This document shows positions 17,429-25,227 of a stretch of 64,000 bases of DNA, in pieces. This stretch comes from Bin87 sp965261195 (lineage in GTDB: Bacteria; Chloroflexota; Dehalococcoidia; Lucifugimonadales; UBA3495). The DNA is taken from positions 4,154,001-4,218,000 of the forward strand of contig OZ253455.1 in NCBI GenBank assembly GCA_965261195.1, read 5' to 3'. The translations under genes were made by a program, and so were the position numbers. The notes below the pieces were generated by a model. It had not been told where the DNA came from and made no database searches. It worked only from the letters and a program-made list of their open reading frames with translations. The stretch's first letter is position 1. The number at the start of each line of letters is the position of its first letter.

Positions 17429-18166
17429 ATGCACTCGGTTCAACGCTCACCCGAACCTGATTTTATCGCCGGTATCCGAACTATATGCTCTCAGTGGAAA
17501 GACTTAAACGGCGCCGACCGCAGCCGCATCCGCGATGAGCTGGTACGGGATTTTGGGATGATTTGCGCTTACTGTGAACAACCATGCCAACAGCCAACTG
17601 CAACTAATAAAGAGCCTAACGAGGAAAGCGTTGACCATTTTCGTCCGCGCAATCGGTTCCCTGACCAATGGCTTGACTGGCTCAATATGATGTACGCTTG
17701 CCGGCGGTGCAATCAGGCAAAGGGCGGGAATTGGCCCGGTTTTGATGACGGGTCCATCAACCAATTGCTAGTGGCTGGGGATTCACGATATACGTCAGTA
17801 TCGGAGTACGTGAATCCGAATGCGGTCGGCGGACAAAAACCAGCTAGAGATTTCTTTGAGTACGATGCTAAAACGGGCGAAATAGCTCCCTCAGAAAAGC
17901 TTGACGATATGGAATGGTCAATAGCCCGCAGAACCATCCGGGATGTTGACCTGAACGACAGCGGACTGGGAGAGAACGACCCGAATCACTTATGGAATTT
18001 GCGTGTTAGACAGAGACGTTTGCTAGCACGGCGGCTTATTGAGCTGGATGATTTTGACGCGAAGGTGAATATTATGCTGGAGTTTATGTTGCCGGATAAG
18101 CCGTTTTCGTCGTTTATCGCTGCTTACGTTAGGAATCGCTTCCCATTATTTGGGCGGGTTTTTTGA
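17429..18166 (+). CDS. ptuB: PtuB-like HNH endonuclease of a Septu-type defence system
   Basis: The effector nuclease paired with PtuA; the same family also occurs in retron Ec78. The 245-residue product has an HNH/zinc fold: CAYC at 46-49, the catalytic VDHFRPR at 68-74, and ACRRCNQAKGG at 90-100. The order C-x2-C, DH, C-x2-CN is the signature of this family. It begins two bases after ptuA ends, so the two are co-translated. Its last 38 bases overlap the convergent larC gene. Low GC and irregular codon use compared with larC suggest acquisition as a two-gene unit. Confidence 0.82.
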   Translation: MHSVQRSPEPDFIAGIRTICSQWKDLNGADRSRIRDELVRDFGMICAYCEQPCQQPTATNKEPNEESVDHFRPRNRFPDQWLDWLNMMYACRRCNQAKGGNWPGFDDGSINQLLVAGDSRYTSVSEYVNPNAVGGQKPARDFFEYDAKTGEIAPSEKLDDMEWSIARRTIRDVDLNDSGLGENDPNHLWNLRVRQRRLLARRLIELDDFDAKVNIMLEFMLPDKPFSSFIAAYVRNRFPLFGRVF

Positions 18167-19364
18167 TAGATTTGCCCACCTCCCCCCAATTCACCCCCCA
18201 CTCCCGCGCCGCCTGCGCTACATCCTCATACTCCGGCGATGCGCTGACCACCTCTCCACCCAGCCATTTGCGCTTGACCCGTATCGGCCCGTACTCCGTT
18301 TCCACCGTCACCACGTCCCGCTCGGCCACGTAGCGACCCACCGGACGCACCCGCACCCCCAGCGTTGGGGTGTGGCGCAGGAATACCTCCGCCATCTCCG
18401 ATTCCAGCGACGCGGGGGCGAGCGCGGACAGTAGCACACCGGGGCGGTTCTTTTTCATCTGTATCGCCGTGTGCCAGACGTCCAGCGCACCGGCGGCAAA
18501 TAGCATTTCCATGGCAAAACCCAGCTGCTCCCCGGTGGCGTTGTCCAGGTTGGTTTCGAGCAGGATTATGTTGTCCTGCCAGCGGGCGAGGGGCGGTTTG
18601 CGGTCGCCGTCCGGGTTGGTTTGCCGGTCAGCACTGGCCGCTTCGCCGAGCCACAGCCGCACCACGTTGGGAAAGGCTGACGGGTCCTTGCCGCCGATGC
18701 CCACGCCGATCCGGTCCAGGGTCATGGCCGGCTGGCGAAACTCGGCCAGCGATGCAATCAGGGCTGCTCCGGTCGGCGTGGTAAGCTCCCCCACGCCGGC
18801 GTAGATGGGACGTTCCGGCGCTATTGGCGACCTTGACGCCGCGATGATTTCCAGCGTGGCCGGCGCCGGGTTGCTGTATCCGCCGGGACGGCGCGGGCCG
18901 GTGGCCTCCCCCAGCACCAACGGCGACGCGTACACATTTTCAACGCCCAGGTGCTCCAGGGCTGCCACCACGCCGACCACATCCACCAGCGTGTCAGCGC
19001 TGCCCAGCTCGTCCAGATGGACGGCCTCGCGGTCGTGACCATGCACCCGCGCCTCGGCATCGAACAAGGAGTTCAGCACCGACGTTGACCCGGCACGCAC
19101 GCCCTCCGACAACCCCTCGGCGTGGGCAACGGCGTCCAGCATCTCGTGCGGGGTATACCGCCGGGCCGCCGAAACGTCCACCAGCGCCCTCGTGCCCCTG
19201 ACTTCGCAGCGCACATCGGGTTGCGACCCCAATCCCACGCCCACAATTCCCAGCGCCGCAACGGCGTTTTCGATAACCGAAACCGCGACACCGCTGTCCA
19301 GCAACGCCCCCAGCAGCATATCGCCGCTGGCCCCGCCAACAGACTGGATGTAGGCAACCTTCAC
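18129..19364 (-). CDS. larC: Nickel-pincer cofactor biosynthesis protein LarC
   Basis: LarC inserts nickel into the pyridinium dithiocarboxylic acid nucleotide made by LarB and LarE, using CTP, to give the cofactor of lactate racemase and related enzymes. The 411-residue product begins MKVAYIQSVGGASGDMLLGA and has HLDELGSADTLVDVVG (about 122-137), the GELTTPTGAALIASL segment and the C-terminal domain with LETNLDNATGE. It is one continuous frame, unlike species where larC needs a frameshift. GTG start. It lies downstream of larE with a gap of about 39 bases. Confidence 0.93.
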   Translation of the reverse strand: MKVAYIQSVGGASGDMLLGALLDSGVAVSVIENAVAALGIVGVGLGSQPDVRCEVRGTRALVDVSAARRYTPHEMLDAVAHAEGLSEGVRAGSTSVLNSLFDAEARVHGHDREAVHLDELGSADTLVDVVGVVAALEHLGVENVYASPLVLGEATGPRRPGGYSNPAPATLEIIAASRSPIAPERPIYAGVGELTTPTGAALIASLAEFRQPAMTLDRIGVGIGGKDPSAFPNVVRLWLGEAASADRQTNPDGDRKPPLARWQDNIILLETNLDNATGEQLGFAMEMLFAAGALDVWHTAIQMKKNRPGVLLSALAPASLESEMAEVFLRHTPTLGVRVRPVGRYVAERDVVTVETEYGPIRVKRKWLGGEVVSASPEYEDVAQAAREWGVNWGEVGKSIKKPAQIMGSDS

Positions 19365-19403
19365 GGCAATTCGCGCTGGCAGATCGACAAACTACCGGAG
19401 TCG

Positions 19404-20246
19404 TTACGCCGGCCGGTTCGTGGCGCCCGTTTTGCCCAGCACATCGTTCAGGCTGCCTGACCGCAAGCCGCTCAGGTCCAGCGACACCCACAGGTACCCC
19501 AGCGTCTTCAGGCGGCGCACAATCTCAGCGCGTTGCTCGAAGGCCAACGCCATTTCGTGCTCGCCAACTTCTACACGACACAACCGGTCGTGATGCCGGG
19601 CGCGAACCTCTCGCAAACCCAGCTCCCGCAGCGCATCTTCGGCGGCCTCGATGCGTCCCAGCGACTCTATCGTAACCGGAGTGCCGTAGGGGATGCGGGA
19701 CGACAGACAGGGCTGGGCCGGCTTATCCCAAAGCGGAACACCCAGCCACCGGGCCGCCTCGCGCACCTGCGCCTTGTCCATATCGGCTTCGACCATGGGA
19801 CTGCGGACGCTGTGCTCGGCGGCAGCGGTCATGCCGGGTCGATAGTCGCCCAGGTCGTCGGTGTTGGCGCCGTTCGCAATCCAGGTGATGCCCGCATCGG
19901 CGGCAACCACGGCCAGCTGGTCGTACAGCTCGGTTTTGCAGAAGTAACACCGCAGCGGCGTGTTGGCGACGTAACCGTCCCGTTCCAGCTCATCGGTGCG
20001 GATTACACGGTGATTGATGCCGAATTCGGTCGCCACCCGCTCGGCGTCGCCCAGATCGCGGGCGGCCAGGGCCGGCGATCTGGCGGTTACGGCCAGCGCC
20101 CGGTCGCCCAGGACACGATTCGCAGCAACTGCCAGCAGGGTGCTGTCCACCCCACCGGAAAACGCCACCACCAGAGAACCCATCTCGCTGAGGATGGTCT
20201 CGAGCCGGCGCAGGCTGTCGGGTTGGTTTGCGTTTGGTTGTGTCAT
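19404..20246 (-). CDS. larE: ATP-dependent sacrificial sulfur transferase LarE
   Basis: LarE adenylates the nicotinic-acid-derived precursor and donates sulfur to form the thiocarboxylates of the nickel-pincer cofactor. The 280-residue product has the PP-loop SGGVDS (30-35), CYFCKTELYDQL around residue 107, and PCLSSRIPYG (about 178-187), whose cysteine matches the sulfur donor of well-studied LarE proteins. Same operon as larC. No larA or larB is present in this window, so the enzyme that uses the cofactor is elsewhere or a different nickel-pincer enzyme. Confidence 0.93.
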   Translation of the reverse strand: MTQPNANQPDSLRRLETILSEMGSLVVAFSGGVDSTLLAVAANRVLGDRALAVTARSPALAARDLGDAERVATEFGINHRVIRTDELERDGYVANTPLRCYFCKTELYDQLAVVAADAGITWIANGANTDDLGDYRPGMTAAAEHSVRSPMVEADMDKAQVREAARWLGVPLWDKPAQPCLSSRIPYGTPVTIESLGRIEAAEDALRELGLREVRARHHDRLCRVEVGEHEMALAFEQRAEIVRRLKTLGYLWVSLDLSGLRSGSLNDVLGKTGATNRPA

Positions 20247-20344
20247 ACTATTGCCGTTTTGCGTCTGGACACAGCGGTGTCCGGTTCATTCTACTACAAT
20301 TGCGCCGGTGAACTTGCGCGCCAGTCAACTTGATGAGGGTTACG

Positions 20345-20719
20345 ATGACGGTACAATCAATCAGCGCCATCACGCTGGCCGTGCGGGACATGGCGCGCTC
20401 CGTCGCATTTTATCATCGGGGCGCCGGCATCCCCATCCTGTATGGCGGACCCGATGCCGGTTTCACGTCCCTGAGCATCGGCGATGGCTACCTGAACCTG
20501 ATCCTCGCCCACGACGCCGACGTGCGTTGGTGGGGCCGCTGCATCCTGTACGTGGATGACGTTGACGCCCACCATCGTGGCATGATTGATGCCGGCTACA
20601 CCCCTGATGGGCCGCCCGCGGATGCCCCGTGGCGAGAACGCTACTATCACATCACCGACCCCGACGGCCACGAAATCAGCTTTGCGCGTCCATTGTCCGA
20701 CACCGCCATGCACGGATAA
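20345..20719 (+). CDS. VOC-family (glyoxalase-fold) protein
   Basis: A 124-residue single-unit vicinal-oxygen-chelate protein. It begins with ISAITLAVRDMARSVAFYHR, the usual first beta-alpha segment, and ends with HITDPDGHEISFARP, the usual metal-binding last strand. Members include glyoxalase I, antibiotic-resistance binding proteins and dioxygenases; which applies here is not clear. GAGGG precedes the ATG at 20345 and decides the start. It diverges from larE, with about 98 bases between. Confidence 0.85.
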   Translation: MTVQSISAITLAVRDMARSVAFYHRGAGIPILYGGPDAGFTSLSIGDGYLNLILAHDADVRWWGRCILYVDDVDAHHRGMIDAGYTPDGPPADAPWRERYYHITDPDGHEISFARPLSDTAMHG

Positions 20720-20749
20720 TCGGGCCGGCAGCCCCTCACAACTCCAGCG

Positions 20750-20862
20750 GTAACTGTTCACGTTTGAGGGGACGGAATAGATTTGCAGAGGAAATTCGTG
20801 CTTGGCTGCCCCTCCGCAAGAGGCCGGATAGCCTGTAGGTCCCCTCAAGTCTGAACAGTTAC
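20750..20862. mobile_element. Small non-autonomous insertion element (IS66-like ends), copy 1
   Basis: A 113-bp element with terminal inverted repeats starting GTAACTGTTCA and ending TGAACAGTTAC, extended by complementary TTTGAGGGGAC and GTCCCCTCAA. It is flanked by a perfect 8-bp direct repeat CTCCAGCG (20742-20749 and 20863-20870). GTAA ends with 8-bp duplications are typical of the IS66 family. It has no coding capacity. A second copy lies inverted at 49127-49240. This copy sits in the last codons of the acetyltransferase gene. Confidence 0.85.
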
Positions 20863-21372
20863 CTCCAGCGCGTACAGGTGCAGCGCGAAGGCTGGTATGC
20901 TGGTATGAGGGAAGGCGTGTTCTTCAATCTCGCCGTAGCCCCGGCTGGCCAGAAAGCTCATCGCCGCCGTGAGATGATTCGCCGTCCACACCGTCGTCCG
21001 CGCGTAACCGGCATCGCGGGCAAATTCTTCCGCCTGATCCAGCAATTGCGATGCAATGCCCATTCTGCGAGCATTGCGGTCCACCGCCAGCCGGCGAATT
21101 TCCGCTTCGTCATTGCTGCACCGGTATACGCCGATGCAGCCAACCGGCTTCCCCTCGCGTTCGGCAATCCAGAAATTACTGTCCGGCCGCTCAACGTAGC
21201 TGTGCTGAATGTCGGCCAGATCGTGGGTGATGGCGCCATCAAGAAACTCGCGAAACCCCGCCCGGTCTTCCTCCTTGTGCAGGTAACTCTCGGCGAAATC
21301 CTCCTGCCCGTGAAGGAACAAACCGCGAGCAGCCTCACCGTCCGCCGGCTGAAATTGTCGGATGGAAATCAT
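20845..21372 (-). CDS. GNAT-family N-acetyltransferase with transposon-derived C-terminus
   Basis: A 175-residue acetyltransferase that moves acetyl from acetyl-CoA to an amine. It shows the GNAT elements ISIRQFQPADGEAARGLF (strand 1), IRRLAVDRNARRMGIASQLL (acetyl-CoA loop, about 93-112) and ARTTVWTANHLTAAMSFLASR. The last five codons (VTVQT) and stop lie inside the small insertion element. Removing the element and one CTCCAGCG copy gives an older end of A-L-E-L-stop, so the insertion changed only the extreme C-terminus. The gene starts 3 bases after the YchF-like stop, so the two are co-transcribed. Substrate unknown. Confidence 0.88.
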   Translation of the reverse strand: MISIRQFQPADGEAARGLFLHGQEDFAESYLHKEEDRAGFREFLDGAITHDLADIQHSYVERPDSNFWIAEREGKPVGCIGVYRCSNDEAEIRRLAVDRNARRMGIASQLLDQAEEFARDAGYARTTVWTANHLTAAMSFLASRGYGEIEEHAFPHTSIPAFALHLYALEVTVQT

Positions 21373-21375
21373 GCG

Positions 21376-22467
21376 TCATGTATTAATCAGGAAGTTGATG
21401 ATGTCGCCATCGCGAACCGGATACGACTTGCCCTCAGAGCGCAGCACACCGTCCTTGCGACCCTGAGCCATTGAGCCGCAGACGTAGAAATCATCGTAGG
21501 CGATGACCTCGGCCCTGATGAAGCCCCGCGTGAAGTCAGTATGTATCACACCGGCGGCATCTACGGCCGGCATCCCCTGCGGCACGCTCCAGGCGCGCAC
21601 TTCGTCTTCGCCGACGGTGAGGAATGATGCCAGCCCCAGCGTGTCGTAACTGGCGCGAACCACCTGGGACGTGGCAGACTCGCCCAGGCCCAGGTCAGTA
21701 CGAAACTCATCGGCCTCGTCGGCATCCATCAAACCCAGTTCCGCCTCAACCCGTGCGCTGATACTCACCTCGCCTACTCCGCGCACCAGGTTGGCGTCAA
21801 CGTCCAGGTCGGAGATATGCAACTCGTCGGCGCCCTCGTCGATGTTGAAAACCGCAATCACCGCTTTGTCGGTCAGCAACTGGTAATGCACCAGAAACGC
21901 CCGCTCTGAGTCCGTCAGGTTCTGCAACCGCATTGGCGTTCCGTCATCCAGGGCCCGGCGCGCTTTGGCCACGGCTTCCTGATGTCGTACCACCATTGCT
22001 CGCTCGGCGGGTTTGGTCTTCAATACCTGGTCGGCCAGGCGTCGCGAGGCTCGCTCCAGCACTTCCAGGTCGGCGAACATCAGCTCGCCCAGCATGGTTT
22101 CCAGATCAGCTCCCGGGTTCACTTCGTCATTGGGATGCGGCACCGCGTCGTTGTTAAAAGCCCGCACCACCACCAGGAAGGCAGTCGCCGCCTGCAACAC
22201 ATTGCGATAACGCCCGCTGATTCCCTGCGATTTGGCCATTGACTCCGGCCCTGGCAGATCGGAATACCGGATTTCGGCCGGCACCACCTTCCTGGGCTTG
22301 TAGATGCCAGCCAGGTAGTCCAGGCGTTCGTCCGGCACCTTGACCACACCGAGGTGCATCTCGGTAGACGAACCCGCCGCTCCGCTGGCATCCGACTTGC
22401 CCAGCGTCAGGGCATTAAAAAGGGTAGTCTTGCCGGATTGGGGCAAACCGATGATTACGACGTCCAT
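21376..22467 (-). CDS. YchF/OLA1-like ATP/GTP-binding protein
   Basis: A 363-residue P-loop protein of the Obg-related YchF family, which binds ribosomes and hydrolyses ATP. It has P-loop GLPQSGKT (7-14; the usual form is GLPNVGKS), a YSDLPG switch segment, and NIDE, the NxxE in place of NKxD that gives YchF its ATP preference. The C-terminal TGS domain is clear: HTDFTRGFIRAEVIAYDDF then GDIINF. The Gly-rich region after DLPG is divergent from classical YchF, so this may be a paralog and not the housekeeping copy. First gene of a pair with the GNAT. Confidence 0.85.
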   Translation of the reverse strand: MDVVIIGLPQSGKTTLFNALTLGKSDASGAAGSSTEMHLGVVKVPDERLDYLAGIYKPRKVVPAEIRYSDLPGPESMAKSQGISGRYRNVLQAATAFLVVVRAFNNDAVPHPNDEVNPGADLETMLGELMFADLEVLERASRRLADQVLKTKPAERAMVVRHQEAVAKARRALDDGTPMRLQNLTDSERAFLVHYQLLTDKAVIAVFNIDEGADELHISDLDVDANLVRGVGEVSISARVEAELGLMDADEADEFRTDLGLGESATSQVVRASYDTLGLASFLTVGEDEVRAWSVPQGMPAVDAAGVIHTDFTRGFIRAEVIAYDDFYVCGSMAQGRKDGVLRSEGKSYPVRDGDIINFLINT

Positions 22468-22578
22468 AAGTGAGATGCCCGTGGTAATTTTGTAGTAAGA
22501 GATTTTGACAAAATGAAACCCCGGCGTCGGTCATAGACAACCGGGGCCGCCACGCCGGCCTCTGGCCGCAGGTTCATA

Positions 22579-22974
22579 TCAGGGTCGCGAGTCAGTGTCT
22601 TCCAAGAGGGTTATGAAGTCTTCCAGAGTAAGCATTATGGGTTCGCGGTCTCCTTCCGAAGTCTCCAGACGCCGCAACTCAATTAAACGCTGACGTATGC
22701 GCTGACGCTCTGCTTTACGGCCTTCCTCACGGCCTTCCTCCTTGAACTTTTTAATCGCTGCGGGAATCAGCAATACCATGCGACCCACTACCTCCAAAAC
22801 AATTGCTACGAGCAGGGCTCCGCCGGCCGATGCGCTGCAAATGGCAGCCAGCAAATATACGCCCGCTTCATCTAACTGTTCCCAATATCGCCACAGGCCA
22901 AATGCTACGCCGCCAATGTAAACCAGATAGTAGCTAATCCAATAGTTTCTGGCTACTCGCTTGACGGCCTCCAT
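22579..22974 (-). CDS. Small membrane protein with charged helical tail
   Basis: Not recognised as a named family. From the ATG at 22974 it is 131 residues: two hydrophobic segments (about 10-32 and 38-68), then a highly charged helix with EEGREEGRKAERQRIRQRL that probably forms a coiled coil, and an acidic end. The open frame extends to 23124, but that part overlaps the end of the thiolase-like gene and looks non-coding. It follows the thiolase-like gene on the same strand. Function unknown. Confidence 0.55.
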   Translation of the reverse strand: MEAVKRVARNYWISYYLVYIGGVAFGLWRYWEQLDEAGVYLLAAICSASAGGALLVAIVLEVVGRMVLLIPAAIKKFKEEGREEGRKAERQRIRQRLIELRRLETSEGDREPIMLTLEDFITLLEDTDSRP

Positions 22975-23003
22975 TGTAGCACGATAGCTAATCAGACCAA
23001 TCT

Positions 23004-24179
23004 TTAGCCAGTAGCCAACACCACCGTTCCAGTGGATGACAGCGAACCGCCGGTGCCGTTCACAATGCTGGCCGCCGCCGCCTGATCCGTCGAACCCTTG
23101 CGGTACACCTGCCGCTCGCCACATTCGTTGCGCATTTGCCGCACCGCTTCCACCAGCAGGAAACTGCCGTACATTCCAGGATGGCTGTAGGACAATCCAC
23201 CACCGTTGGTGTTCAGCGCAAATTCCCCACCTGGCGCAGTGCGTTGGTTGGCGACGAAATCAGGGCCTTCGCCGGGGCCGCAGAACCCCAACCCTTCCAG
23301 GGTAACCAGCGTCGTGTAGGTGAAGGAGTCGTAGATCATCGTCAGGTCAATGTCGCTATGGGTCAAGCCGGCACGCTCCAGCGACAGCGGGCCGGTTTCC
23401 CGCGACCAGGTTGACGTGTGGTTGGGCATGAAACTGATCAGGTTGTGGTCGTGGCCTTCCGCGGCTCCCAACACCCACACCGGCGCCTTCTTGCAGTCGC
23501 GGGCCTTTTCGGCTGTGGTAACGATGATGGCCGCTCCCGAATCAGTAACCAGGCAGCAGTCAAACAGGTGGAAAGGCCAGGCCACCCAGCGCGAATTGTG
23601 ATATTCGTCGAACGACATCGGTGTGTCGTGCATGAACGCCATTGGGTTCAGATTGGCCCACTTGCGGGTGGAAACCGCGATCTCGGCCAGGGCCTGGCGG
23701 GTGCGTTCTTCCCCGTATTCGTGCATATACCGGGTGCAGCCCATGGCATAGTTGATCGGCTGACCAATCATCCCGTAGGGTGTCTCGTACTGGGCCACCG
23801 GCAGGTTGCGATCCGGCGGAACCGGCACTCGCGTCGAACGACCCGCCTGCCCATGCGTGATGAGAACCGTATCGCAGTAACCGGCGCGGATCGCCGCCGC
23901 TGCGTGCGCCACGTGAATTACGAACGACGAGCCGCCCACCGAGGTATTGTCCGTGAACGACGGCTGTAGCCCGAAATACTCAGCAGTGGCCAGCGTACTG
24001 AATCCGGCCGTCATCAGCCCGTTGATGTCCGACATTTTCAATCCGGCATCTGCCAGCGCGTTGTGCGCCGCTTCAGCATGGTGCTGCAATGACGATTTGT
24101 TGGGCACGTTACCCATCACGTCGGATTCTGCAACCCCAACAATGGCAATATCCCGTTGTCCTGACCCGGTACTGACCAT
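23004..24179 (-). CDS. Thiolase-superfamily protein lacking the nucleophilic cysteine
   Basis: A 391-residue protein of the SCP2-thiolase/acetyl-CoA acetyltransferase group. The N-terminus IAIVGVAESD, the mid-domain and the C-terminal NTNGGGLSYSHPGMYG with the active-site histidine are all present. In the region where thiolases have the acyl-accepting cysteine, the sequence reads NTSVGGSSFVIHV, with no cysteine. Such proteins often work as retro-aldolases with a DUF35 partner in sterol side-chain or acyl-CoA breakdown, but no DUF35 gene is beside it. GGGAG lies before the ATG at 24179. Confidence 0.85.
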   Translation of the reverse strand: MVSTGSGQRDIAIVGVAESDVMGNVPNKSSLQHHAEAAHNALADAGLKMSDINGLMTAGFSTLATAEYFGLQPSFTDNTSVGGSSFVIHVAHAAAAIRAGYCDTVLITHGQAGRSTRVPVPPDRNLPVAQYETPYGMIGQPINYAMGCTRYMHEYGEERTRQALAEIAVSTRKWANLNPMAFMHDTPMSFDEYHNSRWVAWPFHLFDCCLVTDSGAAIIVTTAEKARDCKKAPVWVLGAAEGHDHNLISFMPNHTSTWSRETGPLSLERAGLTHSDIDLTMIYDSFTYTTLVTLEGLGFCGPGEGPDFVANQRTAPGGEFALNTNGGGLSYSHPGMYGSFLLVEAVRQMRNECGERQVYRKGSTDQAAAASIVNGTGGSLSSTGTVVLATG

Positions 24180-24283
24180 ATCTAATCTCCCAGTGGAACT
24201 CTTTGGCCGAACTGTCATTTGGCTCAAAGATAGTACAACATTCACTGCCTCCCGACAATCTACGGCGCCCCCTCACGATAATC

Positions 24284-24388
24284 TGTCATTACGAGCGTAG
24301 CGTGGCAATCCCGTCGCCGTAGCCACGACGGTTGGCCGACGTGTATTCAACCCAATCGAGATTGCAACGCTCCGCCACTCCGTCATCA
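24284..24388. repeat. TGTCATTGCGAG-family inverted-repeat element
   Basis: The left arm begins TGTCATTACGAGCGTAGCG and the right arm is a degenerate complement around GAGATTGCAACGCTCCGCC. It lies in the gap between the thiolase-like and EVE genes, which diverge. Confidence 0.6.
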
Positions 24389-24465
24389 GACCGTAAGGCC
24401 AACCGTGTCTATGCTAAAATGCGCCAACCGCCCGGTGTGAAACCGTTAACATCCGGGGAATATGT

Positions 24466-25227
24466 ATGCCTCACAATTTTTGGATGATCAACTGCAACGA
24501 GCAGAACTTTGACATCACCCGAAACCTGCAATTCACCAGCCAGGGACTCAAGGCCGAGTACCGCCGCAAGGTTCAACGCGTTGAGCCGGGCGACCGTATC
24601 GTTTTTTACGTAACCGGAATCCGTGCCTTCACCGCCACCGCCACGGTTACCAAATCCTACGAGGAAGTTGGTTCCAGCCCCTGGGTCAAAGAGGGTAAAA
24701 CTACCTGGCCGTACCGCATCGGCATTTCCCCCGACGTTGTGCTGGACCAGTCGCAATACATCGATGCGGGGATGCTGGCGTACCGCCTGGAATACATCCG
24801 CAAGTGGTCGCCCGAGGATTGGCACCTGGCCTTCCAGGGAAACCTGCATCTGCTGTCGAAAGGCGACTTCTTTCTGCTGGAGTGCGAGATGCTCAAGCTC
24901 CGAGATGGTCGGGAAAAGGCGTTGGTGCAAATTGATGCCCTGCTCGCTGCCGAAGAAGAGCGGATGAACGCCCAACGCGAACGCCGGCGTCGCGTCGTCA
25001 ATCGCCCGGCTAACCGCCCGCCCGACCACAGTATGGCATCTTCAGTGCCCGACGCATCGCCAGAGGTTCCACCCCAACCGCCACGCGACAACGCCACCGA
25101 CCCACCCCCTGAACTCGCGGCATCAGCCGGCCGGCCACGACGCAGTAACGCTTCGCGCGGAGCCAATCGCCAACGTGGCCGGCATTCCACACCACCGCAA
25201 CGCCCCCCCAACGAACCGTCGGGCTAG
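24466..25227 (+). CDS. EVE-domain protein with low-complexity tail
   Basis: EVE domains belong to the PUA-like fold and bind modified bases in DNA or RNA. Residues 1-145 form the domain: NFWMINCNEQNFDITR, VEPGDRIVFYVTG and the closing DFFLLECEMLKL. Residues about 165-253 are rich in Pro, Arg and Ser and look disordered. EVE proteins are often linked to restriction or RNA modification, but here the neighbours are metabolic. The gene starts about 25 bases after a sequence that could hold its promoter and overlaps the end of the convergent queG by 4 bases. Confidence 0.85.
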   Translation: MPHNFWMINCNEQNFDITRNLQFTSQGLKAEYRRKVQRVEPGDRIVFYVTGIRAFTATATVTKSYEEVGSSPWVKEGKTTWPYRIGISPDVVLDQSQYIDAGMLAYRLEYIRKWSPEDWHLAFQGNLHLLSKGDFFLLECEMLKLRDGREKALVQIDALLAAEEERMNAQRERRRRVVNRPANRPPDHSMASSVPDASPEVPPQPPRDNATDPPPELAASAGRPRRSNASRGANRQRGRHSTPPQRPPNEPSG

